Shown here: piece by piece, positions 14,400 through 25,835 of the stretch
How the letters are laid out: every line of letters starts with the position of its first letter
Position numbering within the stretch: the first letter of the stretch is position 1
Origin: Drosophila persimilis
Lineage: Eukaryota > Arthropoda > Insecta > Diptera > Drosophilidae
Reading direction: 5' to 3'
Length of the DNA: 64,000 bases
NCBI RefSeq assembly: GCF_003286085.1
Contig: NW_020825322.1
Location: forward strand, 1,674,001 to 1,738,000
Program-made: the position numbers and the translations under genes
Notes under the pieces: model-generated
The model's input: only the letters and a program-made list of their open reading frames with translations
The model's database searches: none
Told to the model about the DNA's origin: nothing

Positions 14400-17300
14400 C
14401 AGCCTTCTTACATTTGTAAAGAAAAAATATTTGAATCAAGTTAACTTCTCTAGGTGAAATTATTTTACGGTTAAGCTAACTCCGGGGCACTGAGAGCACT
14501 AATTAAATTCAATTTGCTTTCGCTAGGAAACCAGCCACATCTACAGAAAGTGAACTGCATAGTTTTTGGAAAAATGCGGTCTAAATCACTTCACTTACAA
14601 GGAACTTGCAACTTGGTTTAGGGGCATACAATAATTCGCGGAAAGTTTGGGTCTGAATTGAATTTCCTCTCTCGCGTATCTTTATGGCGCTTCCGAGTGC
14701 TCTCCCCCCACTTGCGGAGTGGCGCTTTTACTTGTTCATTCTTGTTTGTGTTGGGCGGCAGCGGCAGCGGCAGCATTAGCAAGTTTGTTTTGTACAAAAA
14801 TCAGGAAAACGAACACGACGAAGAGGAATTAGTGGAAAAGGAAGAAAAATAAATGGAATAGGACGGAGAGAGTGGAGAGATTGGAGGGAGTGGGAAGGAA
14901 GTAGAAAAAACAAACAAAAACAAACCCAAGAACATGTCTTTGACATATTAATAAATTATATTCGAGTAATCTCCTGGGCATATTATCATATACAAAACAG
15001 ACATACATACATACATACATACATCCGTAAGTACGTACTCGCATGCCCCACTCAGTGTGCCCCATCCACCGTGTTGATGGGCCCCCTCTGGCTCCTCTTT
15101 CATTATTTATATTATTTTATTGTGTGCATTATTGTACATAGCATTTGCTGACAAAATGTTGTTTTCGTCATCGTCTCGTGCATTTGACTAATTTCTTAAA
15201 AATGTTCGCCCATAGCCAAAAGCAAAAGCCAGAAGAAGCGGCGGCCGAGATCAAAATCATCACAATATTATATTAAATAAATGCTGAGTGCCACACAACA
15301 AATCAAATCAAAAGTGGAATATTAAATCAAGTTCTATGGACTCCTAACCAAAATACTTTGTGACCTGAAAGTGTCTGAGAATATCGATATTTGAAGAGTT
15401 TTTTTCCCATGCCAAGTGCACGTTTTATATTCATTATTTACTAGTATCGTGGAGATGATCTTCCGAAATCCTATTTAAAATTCCCACATAGCCTCCGTTC
15501 CCTGTCACTCCTTGCCACATACTTGTATCTAGTGGCATGCTTTTGCTTGGCATTCCATTAGAGCTTCGTTCAGTAAACTGTGATTCATGGTAATATACAT
15601 ACATACATACATACATAGTTAGTGTTAAATTGTTATACGATCGAGTGTTGCAACATTTGCAGCCGCATTCCTGGGGCAGACTCACCTCAATCTGCCCCTC
15701 TATAGCCGTATCTATGTCGTCCCCATTCCTCCCTCGTTCACCCTTTCCACACAAATATTTGCAGTGTCACAGAATTGTAAATATTTTTGCCAGTAAAAAA
15801 ATAAAAACAAAACAAAAACAAGTAGATAAATAAATCCGAGGGAAGGATAGCAAACAACTTAATGTTGTAGTTGTTGTAGTTGTTGTTGTTGTTGTTGTCG
15901 TTGTGGGTTGTTGATTTTTTTAGTGGTGATTAATGCAATGTCAGTGTGTTGGTGTATTGGTGTTGGTGTTTTGGTGTAAGTATCTATGTGTTGAGCAGTT
16001 TTATGCACTCGCTGCTGGAATTCTCCTTATTTCCTACACCGAATCGTATTTCATTTAATCTTTTTTTCTTTTTTTTCTGTGTATTGTACTTGGTGCACTG
16101 CACGGCTTCATAAATAATTTATTTACTTGGCTACTCACCCGCTGATGGTTGATTTTTGTCGTTATGATTTGTGTTGTTGTTGTTGTTGTTGTTGTTGATT
16201 TGTGTGCCGGATTGTTAGCTCATTGGTGACACAAATCAATCAAATGCCTGACATTCCAAATATACTATATACATTCGGTTTTTATTATTTTTCTACGATT
16301 TGATTTTAAGTCGGGTTTTTGTTTTAGAGTTTCTTAGGTTTTTCGTTGTTCCATCTATGATTTATGGCACAGAAATTTGTATTTCGTTCGTTTGTTTATA
16401 TATTTAATTGACTCAATAATTAATTGCATCCAAAAATATATTTATAGCGGTCGATATTTTGGCAAAACTGCCATTTTGATTTATGTATTGATTGCAATAA
16501 AAAATAGTCACAAAAATAAACTCCAGGAAAGTAGAGCAAAAATATTTGATACCCAAAAGTGGACACACAGAAAAGTCTGTAAAAACATCTATAGAACCAT
16601 TAAAAACCCTTCACTTACATATGTACCTTTCTTCTCAATTTGTACTTAATTTTCTCTAACAAATTCCCACTTCAAAGGAGATCCGACCCTTAGCCACTCT
16701 ATCGAAACGTAGACCAGGTATAATTTTTGACCGAAGCGAACTTCTTTCGTCGAACAATACTTCCCGACTGTGCGTACGAATAACGAGGACTGTAATATGT
16801 GTGGACGGTTCCCGGAAATACTCATGCAGTACCTGCTTAGTGCCCATCGTGGGCTGCATCGATCCGGAACACTATAATAATAATTACAATAAGCATTGGC
16901 GGCAGTGGCAGTGGCAGTGGCAGTGGCAAATATTTATCCACATAAATTTTGGTGCAGTGGTTCAAAGGTGGTTCCACCTTCCACCACAAAAATTGCACGC
17001 AAATCACAATTTTAATTTTAATTATTTTCCTCACATTTTTCGGGCGAAAAACGATTTTTGTTTATGCCATAAAAACGATGAAAAATTGCACAAAAAGGCT
17101 AAACAAATTTTCTTATGAATGAAAATGTGCCATAAGCGAATGAGTGTCCCGCGCCCCGCCCGCCGCGTCCTTGTCTCCTTTATCTAGTATTCTGTGTGGC
17201 ATCAAACACCTAATGAAAATCAACAAATCATGTTTATCGACTACATGAGCCACACAAGTCCTTCTCGCACTCTGCTCTCTTTTTCTCCGAATGGATATCA

Positions 17301-20300
17301 AATGATGGACAAGAGCAGCATCTATCTGGCCTTCAGAGTCTTGCATTCAGCACCGAATTTTCTCCTTTGAGCCAATCAGATTTTCACTAGGTTCATTCCA
17401 ACGCTGAGTGACAGACGACCGACGGCTAGGGGGAGGGCGGAGGCCGAAAGATGAGAGGCGGCCTCAGAGAGACGGAGCTGTCCAGAGCTTGTACGAGTAT
17501 CAAAGGTAAAGACAGGCTGGACACCGAGCTGGAGCTCTGAAAGCCAACAGAATCTGCCCCGAAGCTGAGTGGAAATTCGATATTGCCCAACACCAACGCA
17601 GATTGGTTTTTCAAATGTGATTGAAGTGCAAACTACCGTCAGTCCTGAGCTGGAATGTTTTCCTAGGACTCTGTAATTGTTTCTGTCAATAGTATAGTCA
17701 TTACTTAGCCTAATTATTAACCATTTGGTCACCTTGTATTTTTCCACATCAAGTTGGACAATTTTAGGGGCCTATTCGTATGAAAGGTAAGCCAGAAAGC
17801 AATTAAAAATATCTCAAATTTCTTGAAAGGGCTGCTTGACTTCTCTAGCCTTAAGCCATAAAGCTTTAAACTTTTATTGTATTATAATAATCAAAATAAC
17901 AATACATAAATTCCACTTCAATTCTCTTTCAGGCAACACAATTTCATTTGAATTCTTTGGTCAAAACCAAGTAATTAATACCTTCAGAATTCTCAGAAGG
18001 AAACACCGTCCAATTTGAAATCATTTGAACTAAGAGTAGGACTTTTCCTTTCAAAAGATTTTGAGCCAATCAGAAATGCCTATTAATTAGAATACTTAGA
18101 AAACTCCTAAGCTTTACAATTTGATCAACTTGCTGATGATTTCGTGTTTCCTCAAAAGAATATTTATGTTAATTATTATAACTATAATTGGGAAGCCCAC
18201 GAAATGTTTTTTGGGCAATCAGACAGCTTTGTTGTCTAAGATTGGAAGCCATTGGATTCCCGTACTCCTACCCGCAAACTTTGGTGTGCTTTAGAACTAA
18301 TCAGACAAGAGTTCAAAGGAAGCTTAGCAGGCAGTGGCAGTGGCTTTCTTGCAGTTGGCTTTAATGCGGCAATTTTCATAAATTTCCAGCGCGCTTTTCG
18401 CAGACATTTCCATTCCGCTATTTCGCGCACAGCTGCGACCCAAGCGGCGTATGTGTAATATTTCTAATGCCAAAAAAGGGCTTGATTCCCCCCGGCAGTG
18501 CCCAACGGCAGGGCTGCTGCAGCTGGCCAAACCAAATGCGCTCCAAATGCTTCAAAGCACACTTGCACATACACTAAACGCACACGCACACACACACACA
18601 CATACATGGCTGAACGTTTGTGTCTGCGCCACACGGCGTATGGGCAACATTTTTGATAATTATACGACGAGGCAGCTGCACGTTAAACACGCCAAATGCA
18701 ATTAAGTGCTTCAAACGGTGTTTTCTTTTTTCCCCACACATTTTTCCTGTGGGCTTGTCACTCTTCTTCTCTTTTTTTTTTGGCTAGAGTGGGGCTGTTC
18801 TTGCTGCTCTGCTTCTGGACTCGGTTGGTGTGTTTCGCCGCTTTGTTTTGTTTTTTAATTAAAAATTGAAACTAAAACGCCCAAGCAGCTTAAATATTTA
18901 ACAAGTGACAGAGAGAGAGAGGTATAGCCCGATTGGAGAACGCGCTTCTGTGCTGGGCGACAGAGACCAATGCAGAGACAATTAGAAATGTTTGTGGGTC
19001 AGGGCAGGGGGTAGAGGTGAGGGCGGAGATAGCGCGTGTGGCGAAATGGGAGCGGAAATTTAGGCAACTTTATGGCAATACCAGTCCACACTTTCGGGAT
19101 TTCCCTGCTAGGCAAAGGACTCTCTACAGGGCGTGGGGTGGATTAGCGTTTTTTTCTCTTAAATTGCTCCATATATATTCTTCAAGAATTAGTCATTAGC
19201 TATGGAAGTTCCAAACCCATTGAATGTGGGTCCAAACACTTGAAATTCCTTCTATTCAAATTGTATATTTTGGAATAATATTTAAGGCTTTTTTTATAAA
19301 ATAAATACCAGTTTTAAGCGTGAATTGGAAGTGTGTCAAAACTCATATAAAATCATTCGAATTTTCAATAAAAACTTTTAAAAGTTTGCTGATTTTCCTT
19401 AAACAATTTAGGAGATATAGAATGGGTCTAACCATTCGAAAACTTCATTTGGTCTAAGTACTTTTGATACTAGAGCTCGAATTTGAACCCTACAATATTT
19501 AATGGGTCCTTAGATTAATTTATCATAGTTTACACATCATATTTCGACCATTTATTGTTTGCTCATATCGCTTAAATGGTGTTTTAAAGGCTTATGCACT
19601 TTACTCTGAAGTTACCTTTGATTTTGAGAATATTTAGGAGTCAAGTGATAAATCAATGTCATGTTTTAAAGCCCTCCTCCTACAATCGAATAACTAGCAA
19701 ATATCCATTGCATACTTTCAGGTAGCCAGCTAAGAGATAAAGCTCATTTACAGGGTACAAAGAGGGTCTGAGCTGTTAAGCACCTGCCACTCGGGCTGGC
19801 ACACGACACGGCCTTTGTAATTAATTTAGCAGCAACAATTTGCCCAGACTCGGGCTTAGTGCTTTCTGTGGAACAAAGCAATCCTCCAGAGACCGAAAGG
19901 GACAGGAACTGGGACTGGGCCTGGGACTGGTGCTGTTGGGCCTTAAACATTTTGGGAATTAACACTTTAAGCTCGAACAGTTTCATTTTTAGCCAAACAC
20001 CACGAGGATCGAGCCATGTGCCCCCAAAACACGATGCTGCCTGATTGCGGCCAGGTGTTAAGCCGATTTAGCTATCTGAATAAGCTTACACTATTTAATT
20101 TGCCATCACAAACATTTGAGAGGGTTCGTTTAAACCAATTGGGAAATCTTTTATGCTAACATCTTCATGGAAATCGTTTTATGGCTTTTGATTTCTTGTT
20201 CATTTATACCATTATTTATGCTTTATTTGTTGTTTTGGTTCATCATTTGTTTGTTTCTGTTCATTGCACTTTAAAAAAATATAGTAAAACAGCTAATGGA

Positions 20301-20437
20301 AACACTCTTCTAAGAACTGAAACTTTTCCAATTGAATTTCGTGGCGATATGCGAATTTTGATGGCCTGTGTTAACGTTTAATGGAAGTCACCGAAAAAAA
20401 AAGAAACATCCCAAAGTTCAGAGGGAGTGGGACTCAC
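14400..20437. other. non-coding stretch with microsatellites
   Basis: Holds CATA tetramer arrays (15001-15024 and about 15597-15618), TTG trinucleotide arrays (15863-15905 and 16171-16197) and a GGCAGT hexamer array (about 16898-16927). Bases 19200-19740 are AT-rich. A GTGAGT donor-like site on the minus strand next to the 16171-16197 array is in phase 1, but the frame behind it is closed by a stop and has no start, so no exon is called. Confidence 0.5.
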
Positions 20438-21060
20438 ACAAGAAATTGTTTTTCAAAAATTGAACAGAATTTTTTGGCTGAGAAGTTTTCAATTTGCGTT
20501 TTTGTCTGGGCCGCGCCGAAGAACAACACGACAATTTCCCTGGGTTTTTCAGGTGATTTTCTTGGATTTCTGTGGAACACGTCGTGCCGTCGGCGAAGCT
20601 GAACGAGAACTGAAATCAGAATCGGAATCGAACGGCGAGTGTGCGAGTGGGCCAGTGTGCCACACTGCGAGGCGATGACGACGATGCCACAGCCGATGCC
20701 GAGGCGCGACGAGGCGGCAACAAGGCGGCAACGAGGCGGCGACGGAGTGCGGAAAGTGTTTCGGTCTCGGTTTTTGGTTTCGCATCTGGGCCCCTTCCGG
20801 CTCCTCTTCGGCCATCCATCCATCCTCTTTCGGCCTTGTCGCATGCGAGAGATTTTCCTGCTGGTAGTGGGAAATTTTTTGAGCGGAGCACAAATTTCCC
20901 TGACGCAGCGAACGAAAGCGAAACCATGGGCGCCACGAGCCCTCAGCTCGGCTCGCGAACCAACGCGTCTGCCATCTGGGCTGATTTTAGCCCTGACTGG
21001 GAGAACATTACCGTTTTTTGCTTCTCTTTTGGCCAAATTGTGGGCCTACCTGTTGCTTAG
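20438..21060 (-). promoter_or_regulatory. GC-rich block ending in a splice donor, candidate non-coding 5' exon
   Basis: This block is much richer in GC and CpG than its surroundings. On the minus strand it is open for about 200 codons and stops at the first bases of a consensus donor (GTGAGT at 20437-20432). The implied protein is Arg/Ser-rich with no recognisable domain, and the frame at the donor is phase 2, unlike the phase-1 coding exons nearby. It therefore looks more like an untranslated first exon with its promoter than a coding exon. By position and strand it could be one of several 5' exons of dunce. The right edge is uncertain. Confidence 0.35.
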
Positions 21061-24000
21061 CAACTCGGCCAGGCGCGGAGATGAGAGGCAGAGTTGGGCT
21101 GAATTCTGCTGAGCTGGGGCGGATTGGGGCGAATTGGGGCGGATTGGGGTAGGGTGGAAAGTAGCCATTGTCATAGTGCCAAATAGCATAAAAAAATAAA
21201 TAAATAATAGAAGGAAGCTATCGCTCTTCCGTCCAAAATAAAGTTAAAGTTTTCCAGCAACAGCAGCTGTTTCCAATAAATAAAGTAAATTAATTTTCTG
21301 GAAAACTTCCAGAGATTTTGCATCGTTTTATTTCTGGAGAGCTCTCCCTCTCCCTCGCCCTCACCCTCACCCTCTCCCTCTCTCTTTCTCTTCTCTCTGT
21401 GTGTCTGTGTTTCTCTTCCTGCCAGCGCCTAGAAGTAGGCAAACACTTTTCTGCCACTTGAAGAGGGTCAAAGAAATGTGCGAGCAAAAAAAAAAACAAA
21501 AACGAAGATAAACTAAGAGAATCCCCACATCCACATCCACATCCATATCCATATCCAATATGTGTATATATGTATGGCTCTTTTCCCAGTTGCCCAAATC
21601 GATTGTTTTCGTATGCGCACTTGAGCTGCCTTCGATTGTCAAAACATCTAAATGACATTTGGCAAATTCGCATGTAAATGTCCTCCTGATGGTGGCTCGC
21701 CCTGCTACACGAGATGCTCAGGTGAGGCAGGACTCCTGTGGAGGGGAAACGGAATCAATTGCATATTGTAAATCGAATAAGTAACCAATTGGGGATTCAA
21801 AACCATTCAAATACCGGACCCGAGCACACGAGCAAATCAATTAAGTGCCAGGACATTTTCTGATGTCCTACCTTCAGAGAAATACCTTCAGATATATATA
21901 TATATAAATATAATTTTTTTGCTATTTTTTGCCTTTCGTTGGGGAAGGTTTAACCACATCCATGGAAGCGCTTTCAAGTGAAATTCATGAAATTTTTCGC
22001 TGTGGTCAATCGTATTAGTATTTATTCATGGACGTCCAGATAAATTAATATAGATTTATTTGTAATTATTACTTTTTTAGTGACTTTTTTGCCATTTATT
22101 ATTTATGTTTATTAGTTATTTTCATTAAATTCCTTCTTTTATTTTGACACAAACTTCCCTTTTTAGATTTTTAAAAATCCTTTCAGAAAATAATAAATGG
22201 CTATAATTGATATTGGTATAATTGGAGTCTTATTCATATTTATTTTATTAACCACAGATTTCTCTATGCTCAACTTTTTGCTCAATTATTTTCAATTTCC
22301 ACTTTTAAAAATATCTTAAAGATGTATTTTTGATGTATTTTAAAGGTCTTCGATATTTTGTCTCTTTTCAAATTTGAGCGGCATCATTTTTTTTTTTAAT
22401 AAATCCAAATTATTGATTTCACACGGAGGAACTCCAATTGAACGAGAAATGAAATGTGAAAACGGGCAGGAGATATGAGAGGCAGAGAAAGAGACAGATA
22501 CAGAGACAGAGACAGACTGAGAAAGACAGAGAAAACTTGCTTTTCAGCTTTTGTGCATAAATTTTAGGTTTGTTGAAAATGTTTGGTATTTTGTTTGTTC
22601 TACGCGTTGTGGCATGCCCAACTTTTTGGCAGTTGAGTTTATTGTTGGGCGGCTGTTCCTGTTTTTGTTGTTTGCATTTGGTAGAAGCAACACAGCACAA
22701 GGGGAAAAGTGGGAGTGGGAGTGGGAGTGAGAGGGAGAGTGAGAGTGGGATGCCACTCAACACTCAACATGCCAAATACAAACACAGAAGAGCACAGAAC
22801 CCTGTCAAAAGGAGGTGGCTCTGAGGATGAAGGAAGAGAAATATCTGAAGGATAAAAGGGGGGAGAAGGAGTGAAAGAGTAAAAGAGAGACGAAAATAGG
22901 GGAATCCCTGGGCATATTGAGGCAGCAAGAAGTGTAAACAGGAAACGTGATATTTGACAGATGAGTGTAGATATTTAGATACCAACATAAATAGTACTTA
23001 TGCCCTGGGAACCACCCCCTATAACCATTCTGCTTCGGCTCCTGCTCCGTCTCCGTCTCCGACTCCTGCTCCTGCTCCCTTACTCCCGGCACTCCCTCTG
23101 CTCCAGTCGGTCTGTCTCTGGTGTCTTATTGATTTTCTGCTATAGCTTTCACTTGCCGCAATTTGAAGTGCCACAGAGACAGGCACACTCAGCGACAGAT
23201 GAACACAGAAGAGGCAGCGACAGACAATAAACACTCACACAGAAGGAGATGGAAAGAATTCCGACACAAAAGGCACAGAAATGAGATGAAACGATGAGTC
23301 TAAAAACAAGAGAAATTATGAGAAAATAATCGAAATTCATCAAATCATATTATTCTCATCGAAGTATACCTACTATATTTTTTCATGGCCATGTATTCAA
23401 CTGTAACCTCGCGTACCTACTGTACCTACTGTATATAGACATCAAATATGATTTGGACTAGACTCCTATTCGGGTCATATGCGTCCCTCAAAGATGGTCT
23501 GTGAAAAGACCAAGAAGAGCAAACCCAACGTTTACTTCCGCTTGAAACCCTAATTGCACTCTCTTTTCAGCAGATTTCGTATCTTTTGTCCAAGTACTAG
23601 GTATCGGTTTATTTTCATTGTTTCAGCTGTGTTCTCCTCCTTCAGGCATGGTGCTCGCCCTCGCTCAGTGCCTGGCACAGGTGCTCCTTCCAGGCCTCGT
23701 ATAGATATCATTTTGGCTCATCATTTGCCAAAGGATCACTTTCCTTTATCGACAGTCGCCTTTAGCTGGTTCTGATCGATCTTAAAGCTACAGGTCTTAA
23801 GTAAGGCTATTTATATTCCTTTCAGATAATTAACTCAATCGATTTTCGACTTGTACCGATTCATATGCGTTGTCCGACTCCATTTGTGATGAAAATAAAC
23901 TCGATGCTTTACAAAGAAACGATTTCGACATTCATTGTTATTTTCCAGTAATTGGCACTCTTCGAAAGCAATCGACGCGCTGACAATCAAGAATATCCAG

Positions 24001-24565
24001 ATGCCACGGCTCCTGCAACAGTGTACAGTGAGGGATCTCTGGGGCAGACACTCAAGGGAGACGCCGATGCCCCCGTATAGCAGGTTTTATTCCCATCAGT
24101 TCCCATTTCTATAATTTGCAAAGTTTTGATCATACCCTAGTTTGTCTCACAATTAATTTATAAATCTCGCATCGCGTGCTCTGTTCGCCAGCAGGGCTTT
24201 CACTGTTCTTAAGTGCATATGTACCACTCTTACTTATATAGTAAGAGATGCACATCATACACGTATCCATTTATCTCCCCGTCAAGTGCGTACTTGATGC
24301 TTAATGACTGACAGATTTCCATTCAATCGACCTACCTTCACCGACCATCCAATCCCATCCCCACTCCCACTCCCACTCCCACTTGATTGTATTTTTCCCC
24401 ACAGAAACAATGAAAAAATAATACAAAAAAATAAAAGAAAAGGGAAGAAAGAAAAGTAAAATCCCCATAAAAAAATGTATATTGAACGATAATCGAAGAG
24501 TGCGCAAAAAAAGGAGAAATAGGTAAAGAAAATATGATATGGAAATGAGTTTGCGTTTTACTCAC
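21061..24565. other. non-coding stretch
   Basis: Nothing gene-like is supported. There is a CATCCA-type array at about 21528-21560, an AT-rich tract at about 21890-22410, a degenerate GCTCCT/GTCTCC array at about 23030-23085, and a CACTCC array at about 24359-24383. Confidence 0.5.
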
Positions 24566-24628
24566 AGTCATAATAGTCATATCGATCCGCTTCGCTGGGA
24601 TTATTGCTGCCCATGATTTTGCCAAAAA
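24566..24628 (-). CDS. dnc: dunce alternative N-terminal exon (short form)
   Basis: Minus-strand exon of 63 bases. It follows a strong pyrimidine-rich acceptor (TTTTTCCACAG ending at 24629), opens with 14 untranslated bases, then ATG at 24614 and MGSNNPSEADRYDYYD, and ends T|GTGAGT after codon position 1. The next exon is outside the window. In PDE4-family genes several isoform-specific first exons join a shared exon that starts by completing a Cys or Arg codon and reads FDVENG or FDVDNG. The phase-1 end after T would give Cys at the junction, as in mammalian short N-termini. Dunce is the only PDE4 gene in flies and hydrolyses cAMP; its N-terminal variants set localisation and regulation. The exon itself is clear; assignment to dunce is inferred from the exon set. 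Confidence 0.6.
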
Positions 24629-25427
24629 CTGTGGAAAAAGTGCGACAAACAGAAAGAAAATAAGAAAACGATTTAAGATATACAACCAAAGGGTTAACAA
24701 CAATATCGAAAGGACGGGTAAAAGGGCCAAAAAGAGCAACAAAATGACGAGAAATCACAGCAATTCAATTAAAAACGCTGACACAGAGTCAAAGTGCTCT
24801 TCCATCCTCATCCCCAGCACTAGGGCTGGGGCGAGTCGGAACAGAGATTGGGGCAAGTGAAAATAGACGGTAAAAGGGTTAATGGGAAGTGCAGTTAGGT
24901 CTGGATATATATGTACCATTTTGTTTTGGTTAGGGTAGAACCGTAGAGAACAGGGAAATGAAACGGATGGCATAGGGGTGGCCTGACTAGGCTAAACCCA
25001 TGATCTTCTTAAGAAAAAGTCCCCTAAAGCTTTAGGTATTTATTCATGTATTCAGGTCAAGATTGGAAACATTATAATAGATAAGTTCTATGAGTAGAAC
25101 CAATGCCTTTCCGAAGTATGATCTGTAGAGTTTCAACTAGCAAAGCAAACCCAACTTATAAAAAAATATTGTCCGAGGACCGTTTATCTCTGGACCATTG
25201 AACGGGTAACAATGATCCCTGCTCTTTGTTTTTTCGCTGACAAAACCTCAATCAATAAAATTTCCATAGCTCAAATCTCTGTTCACATCCATTGTGCTTG
25301 TGGTCAACCTGGTCAGAGCTGAGGGCGTGGATTTGGCGTAGAGATGACCACGTTTGGGGCGTTTGAGTTATGTAAAGGGGGTCCCCACTGTGTAGGGAAG
25401 GGTGCTGTGCTCACTGGACCAACTCAC

Positions 25428-25835
25428 GTTTGGCGAAGCTCTTGCGAACGCGCAGAAAGCAGGAGCGCGACCGCGACAGTTGGACGAGCTCCTCGGGATG
25501 GGATCCGTTCTGTATGCAAATGATGGGCGCCAGGGGTGCGATGCGGCAGCGGCTGTGACTGCGGCTGCGGCGGCGACGCTCCAGCAGGGGAATGGTGACA
25601 AAATGCGGTGACAATTGGTTTTGGTGTTGGTTTTGGTGAGGTTGTTGTTGTTGTTGTTGAAGTTGTTGAAGCTGGAGTTCACCCGAACCAAATCCTGTTT
25701 CCACTTCAGTATTGTTGTTGGTGTTGTTGAAGTTGTTGGTATTGTTGTTGGTGTTGTTGTTGCTGCTGCTGCTGTGGCTGTTGTTGTTGTTGTTGTTATG
25801 ATTGGTGCTGATGATGGTAATGACGTTGACGGCTG
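25428..25835 (-). CDS. dnc: dunce alternative exon, Asn/Gln-rich then Arg/Ser-rich
   Basis: Minus-strand exon of about 408 bases between an acceptor (TTTCTTTCCACAG, alternative AG three bases on) and a GTGAGT donor. It stays open throughout and has three parts: Asn-rich runs (about residues 15-50), Gln-rich runs, then a basic segment with RRRRSRSHSR and the end RSRSCFLRVRKSFAK. It contains no Met, so translation must start in an upstream exon; the incoming phase is 1. It ends C|GTGAGT, so joining to a shared exon beginning GC would give Arg. This matches the Arg-Phe-Asp-Val junction of long PDE4 forms. AAC/CAA triplet runs at about 25640-25795 mean repeat number may vary. Exon call firm, gene name inferred. 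Confidence 0.55.

Noticed and set aside
15434-15754. Minus-strand frame with a GTGAGT donor after ATTGAG
   Set aside because: No acceptor or start fits, the phase does not match the other exons, and part of the frame is a CATA microsatellite.
16130-16260. A phase-1 GTGAGT donor on the minus strand behind an Asn-repeat frame, which could be another dunce start exon
   Set aside because: The frame has an upstream TAA and no ATG or acceptor between the stop and the donor; the Asn run is a TTG microsatellite.
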